A stretch of 64,000 nucleotides of DNA from assembly GCF_042453785.1 (NCBI RefSeq), contig NC_091677.1, forward strand, positions 6,543,501 to 6,607,500, given 5' to 3'. Position numbers and translations under genes: made by a program. The DNA comes from Malus domestica (Eukaryota; Streptophyta; Magnoliopsida; Rosales; Rosaceae). Below the pieces are notes generated by a model that ran no database searches, had not been told where the DNA came from, and saw nothing but the letters and a program-made list of their open reading frames with translations. Positions 59,333-64,000 of this stretch are shown here, one piece after another. Every line of letters begins with the position of its first letter. Position 1 is the first letter of the stretch.

Positions 59333-59947
59333 TAAAATATATGGTATAATATGGACTCATCAATTTTTCTTGTGCATTTTAATTTTATTATTTAATTTTT
59401 AGGCACCGAAGTGAGTGAGAAAAGTCAGCGTGGAGTCCATATTAAAAGAATTTCTTGCGCTTTTAAAGGTGGACAAAGCAATGCAATTCCGACATTTCCT
59501 TTCTTTTACCTTGCCTTCTCAAATTTCTCAACAGACAAAACTCCTCTGTTCATTTATTTTATTTTTAGTTGGGTTTCGTACTATCTTCTAATTGGGGCTG
59601 CAAGAGGGACAATTCCACTCATAAAGAAATTATTTTTATATATAAGAGGTACAATTCCACTCATAAAAATTATTATACATTAACACAAACACAAACGTGT
59701 ACATTGCCGGATATAATAAGTTCCATATTAAAATTAATTGGCTGAAGATTGGGAAACAATCCAACTTATTTATAAGCACATGCAAATCTCTCCTCCTATC
59801 AATATGATATTTATTCTCAACAATTACATTAAGGTGACTAACTAGCCACTTTCGCAGTCATCTTTTTATTTCTCACTTTACAAACAGAATAATTTATAAT
59901 TTATTTCTGCACTAATGCGACGAGTGCATGAAGCTGAAAGAGGAGTG

Positions 59948-62838
59948 TTAACCCCAGTAGCCGGAATAGATGCAAACCTTGGAATTCTGGAATGTCGAAA
60001 AAATAGTTGGTTTTCTCAGCTGAAGTGCCAATACCTCATATCCAAAGTAAGGTTTGGCCACAAATTCTTTCTTTGAGTTCCCTTGGACTTTCAGTACACA
60101 AGTAGTCTGGGATTTTCCATAGCTAGCCAAGCTTTTAGTTTTATCCTTCTTTAATATTCCTTGTGCATCCATTTTCAAGGGATCATAAATTGCTTTGTTG
60201 ATGTCAGCAAGCAATTCTGTTGGGGAGTCATATACATTTGTTGAATTGAAAAACATCTGAAAGGCTTTGAGGCAGGAGAGGTGGAGTTCTTTGCATGCCT
60301 CTGGCATATCATCACCGTTGATGCCCTTATTCCCCAGAGCCTGTTCTAGAAACTCCTTCTTCTTTTCATCCAATATCTTCTGTATAATCCCAATTGACTC
60401 TTCAGCCCCCAATTTGGGATTTCCCTTCATGTGTAGCAGAACAAGGTTTGGCTTCCCCTCCTCTTGCTCCTTCTGCAATGAAATCATTAATTTCAATTTT
60501 CCCCATTGATTAAGATTATATTAAATCAACATGATGCTAATCAAGAATGTGGTCATTATGAATTTCTCGTCCGAGAGATTATCCCACCACCATGCGAAGT
60601 TATCTTTAGTCTATTTATGTGCATTTATTTTTTTTTTGTCAAAACATGTTTTATTAGTGATATAACCTAGGTCCCTAATATAATAATTTTGGTGTTCACC
60701 ATAAAAGATGCATTAATAATATCATATGACAATATGACGGTTACATTAACAATTTCTCCTCATATACCTGATAGCTTTGAATTTCGTTCAATAGCCGTGT
60801 CAAAAGCATAAGTGAATTTGTAAGTGGATGACTTTGAGGGGACTTGAGGGTCTCTGATTTTGGAGGTGTATTAAGCAGAAGAGCAGCTGTAAGAAGAATA
60901 GTATGTGAAGCAATAGAGCTTTTGGCTACTTGGAGGTACTCAACAATTGACAAGGGATGCCCATTTCTACTCCATTCTGCTTCCTTTAACCAGCTTACAA
61001 ATGTTTGATGCCACTAAATTCACTCGGCAAAGAGTACACAAGAAGAATAAGTAACACATTTTATTATTTTTTTACAATTATGTCAACTAAATTATTTTAC
61101 CAAAAATCTTACTAGATCCTGAAGATAACTCTTTATATCATATCCATTTTGTTTGAAGAATTGCCAAGAAATGTCATCAACAAAGTCTTTTAGAGCCTTG
61201 AATATAGCTTTTCCATGTCCATCCAGTTCTTTTTCCTGCCATCTGTATGATGTACACATTTAACTAGCTAAAAATAATAACATGCGTTACTTTAAATTTC
61301 TATGCGCGGATTATATATAACTTTTATCTTAGAACATGTCTATGAGATCCAACACATAACAATTCATATATTGCGTGACAAATTTTATATAACTGGCGCA
61401 CACAAAAATCATGTGTTAATATATTGTACCTAGCGACGGCATTGGCAAGAGCTTCCAATTCATTCATCGAACCTTCCTTGTCAAAAAAATCATCAGCAAC
61501 TGTAACAAGGACTGCAGCTTTCACAACTGCGAGCCGTACATATGACAGGGAAGAATGTGATGCTGTTGAAGCAACGGCAAAATAACAGTACGCGGTTTTC
61601 TGTCGAGCAAACCCCATGTCAACAAGACCGATGTCCTTTGACCACCTGCATGATTAATTTTTCACCCAAAACAGAAAAAGAAAAAGAAAAAGAAAAAGGT
61701 TTTCATGGTTAATTAATTCCGGTTAAAATTTTTAAAAAATGGAAGTAAGTGAAAGTGTAGAGAGTGAATACGAACCTTTCTAATTCCCTTAATTCATTTC
61801 TGAACATGGACTGCCGTAGTGTGTAATTCTCCATGGCAAGTTGTAGTAGCATGGCATTGGTTTGACATGATAATCTGCGAGGTATTAATAAATTAAACTG
61901 CTTAATCAGAGATTTGACTGCCTTCATCTGTTCAATTAATTACTACTAATTTAATTACCTGCAGGATAAGCCTTTTCCTATCCATGGACCAACAGGCTCT
62001 TTCATCTCAATGAACTTCCTGTGCTCCAGATGATCCAACCGAGCAAGCCATGGAATACTAATTTCATGCTTAATCTACTCAAGGGAGATATGAAACAAAA
62101 TTAATTAGGGTACGATTAAATAACTAATTATAATGGTTGAACGTATACCTGGTCGTGCAAATTCTTAGAATCTTTTAATGTATCCTTTTCTAGTATTCTT
62201 TTACAGAATTTTTTAACATCCTCAAGCTGACTTTCTCCTGTAAAGGTCACATCAGTTGCCCTGTATACATTATATATGGCACTCAGAAAAATTTCATGGT
62301 GCTCTTCTATGTACACCATTATATCTTCATCACGAAGGAACCAGCAGAACTTCCCTACAATTATTAACAAATTTTGGTATGTAAATCAATAAATAAACTG
62401 ACTACAACATCGTAACGAGCCTATCAACAACCAGATATCAAAGTCATCACAAAAAGATACATTTGAAAGCATGTACATATCAGAATTTAAGTATTAATTG
62501 ATCCTTACAAGGAGATACTGTATAACCGTGTAGTCTGAGCAGTCGAAACGCGATTGAATCTTTATATAGTTGCAGTGGCATGGCATGCTTTTCCTTGTTC
62601 TTTGGCTCTTTGCAGCTGATGTAACTTCTGTTTTTTTTTTTTTTTTTAAATAAAAATTATACCAACCAGAAATAGTGTGCATATATTGCTTAATGATGAA
62701 TATTAGGTCATCACCTGTAAAGTTGTCCCAGCATACTTGTTATCTCCACCATGAAATGCTCTGCCAGTCCCAGCCTCTCAATCCGATTAACAAGACAAAC
62801 CCTTAGAATGTCTTCATCCATGGGGTAGATCGCAGGAA
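59948..62838 (-). CDS. Terpene synthase copy 4, exons 4-12, cut by window end
   Basis: Exons in coding order: 62715-62838, 62509-62627, 62149-62354, 61959-62074, 61776-61874, 61430-61645, 61113-61242, 60768-61013, 59948-60472. Exon lengths equal those of copy 2, including the nine-residue loss in exon 6 and the altered C-terminus ending SGYWG. DDFFD is intact and the second metal motif reads NEIQSYQKE. Exons 1-3 must lie beyond position 64000; the stretch after 62838 is intron 3. No disabling change is seen in the visible part. Confidence 0.92.
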
Positions 62839-64000
62839 CTGTACACATATACCAGAATTGTCTTACTCTGAGTTGATGTGGTTAATTTGTCATTTTGTTT
62901 TACAAAGGATAATTTACATTACATATAAAATACACCCCCCGGGAATCAAACAAGATACTTCGAACGCAATAACAATGTTCTTAATCAACTAAACTATAAA
63001 CCACTTGCGCAGTTCTTTTGTAATTCAGTAATAATGTTTTTGGTCAATTGTATACCAAAAACACCCTTTTAAGTTTAATTATCGTATTTTCATAAAAATT
63101 TCTCACGTCTGAAACATTCTACTAACACTATCCGGAGCTTTCACATAACTTCTTTAAGGCTAACATCACCTAAAATATTTTTTAAAGACAAATTTGCCCT
63201 CATTATTATTAATTATTTAAAAACAAAAAAGTCTTTTAAAATAAATATATTAATAAAATTAATAAAAATTGATTGAATCAAGAAAAACATTAACAAAACC
63301 TCTCTCTTGCCTCCACCTCAATCTTCCCCTTCCTTCACCCACCACCTCAGTGCAGACTCTGATTTTCTCCGGACTTTGTGTTCGGATCCTACAAACCAAT
63401 TTATATTGACCGTTGAAATAGATCGTGTGGCTATATAGGTATTTTCATTTTAACAGTTGCCCATCCTTTTTCACAATTGTCGACGCGGCCACGGCGTCGA
63501 TGTTTCTCTCCTCCCTCAAAAATCCAGAATCATATCTCCTTCCAGAAATTTCTTTTGTCCTTGACCGTCCATGTCGCCAGTATGGAAAAGAGGGCAGAAT
63601 ACAGAAAAGCGGAGAAGAGGCACCGCACCACCACGAAGAAAACTAATAATAATAACCACCAGAAAAGTAGGTCTTATCACCATAGAAGTTAAATTACTAT
63701 TTTACCCTTTTTAATGTTAAATTGTTTTTTTTTTAATCTTTATTCGAGAAGAGAAATTTTAAGTGTTTCAAAAGGTCTATCTAAATTACCTATTAATGGA
63801 ATTTCTTTTGTCAATCAAAAGATGATGATGACTATTTGATCTTCTATCAAAAAAAAAAAAAAAAAAAGGAACAATAATGTAAGTTCACAAAACTAAATTT
63901 TGTTGTTTTCTATTGGAGCCACACTTATATATGATTTTAACATATCCAATATTAAAAACTAAAAACAAAAAACACAAACCTCTCCTCCCACTCTCACGTC
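62839..64000 (-). other. Intron 3 of TPS copy 4 (partial)
   Basis: Match of 29985-31340 without the G-rich insertion and without the MITE present in copy 2. It includes the segment 63270-63645 with the open plus-strand frame 63425-63646 of unknown meaning. Confidence 0.8.

Overview
This is plant nuclear DNA: AT-rich, with intron-containing genes, many LTR retrotransposons and MITEs, and class I terpene synthase genes of the TPS-e/f group. A roughly 154-bp MITE with ends like GGGAACTTTAACGAAAA occurs eight times. From memory this family is very common in Rosaceae (apple/pear group), so I suspect that lineage, but the window alone does not prove it.

The core is a head-to-tail array of four diterpene/linalool-type terpene synthase genes, all on the minus strand: copy 1 (7984-13123), copy 2 (27059-33326), copy 3 (47380-52514) and copy 4 (59948 to beyond the window end). 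I rebuilt 12 exons for copies 1-3 and exons 4-12 for copy 4, with consensus splice sites and frame closure. Predicted proteins are 878, 844 and 878 aa. All carry DDFFD and an NSE/DTE metal-binding motif. The class II DXDD position reads QLYK, so the enzymes should be class I only, like (E,E)-geranyllinalool or linalool synthases of TPS-f. There is no obvious plastid transit peptide. Copies 1 and 3 form one near-identical pair and copies 2 and 4 another, and the DNA between copies 1 and 2 matches that between 3 and 4. So a two-gene block was duplicated in tandem after an older single-gene duplication. A relic of TPS exons 6-7 lies between the two genes in each block.

Layout: 1-5.1 kb degenerate repeats (RNase H-like remnant, foldback MITE, PIF/Harbinger-like remnant). 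5.1-7.2 kb fragment of an old Ty1/copia element carrying a captured plastid atpB piece. 8.0-13.1 kb TPS copy 1, with a hAT-like insertion between its ATG and TATA box. 16.24-21.14 kb a young, nearly complete Ty1/copia element with matching target duplication and an empty site in the paralogous block. 21.7-26.9 kb spacer with a large foldback and the TPS relic. 27.1-33.3 kb TPS copy 2. 34.2-35.7 kb second atpB-carrying copia fragment, with an inserted aspartic-protease fragment. 35.7-42.3 kb nested repeats (LTR-like, CACTA-like, PIF/Harbinger with a Myb/SANT-like pseudogene). 42.3-46.5 kb longest copy of the old copia element. 47.4-52.5 kb TPS copy 3. 52.6-59.9 kb spacer with foldback MITE, TPS relic, a hAT element with 8-bp target duplication, and a MITE. 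59.9-64.0 kb TPS copy 4, cut by the window end inside intron 3.

Mobile elements present in one block and absent from the other give a clear relative timeline. The tandem genes probably act in volatile terpene formation. Product and substrate cannot be settled from sequence.
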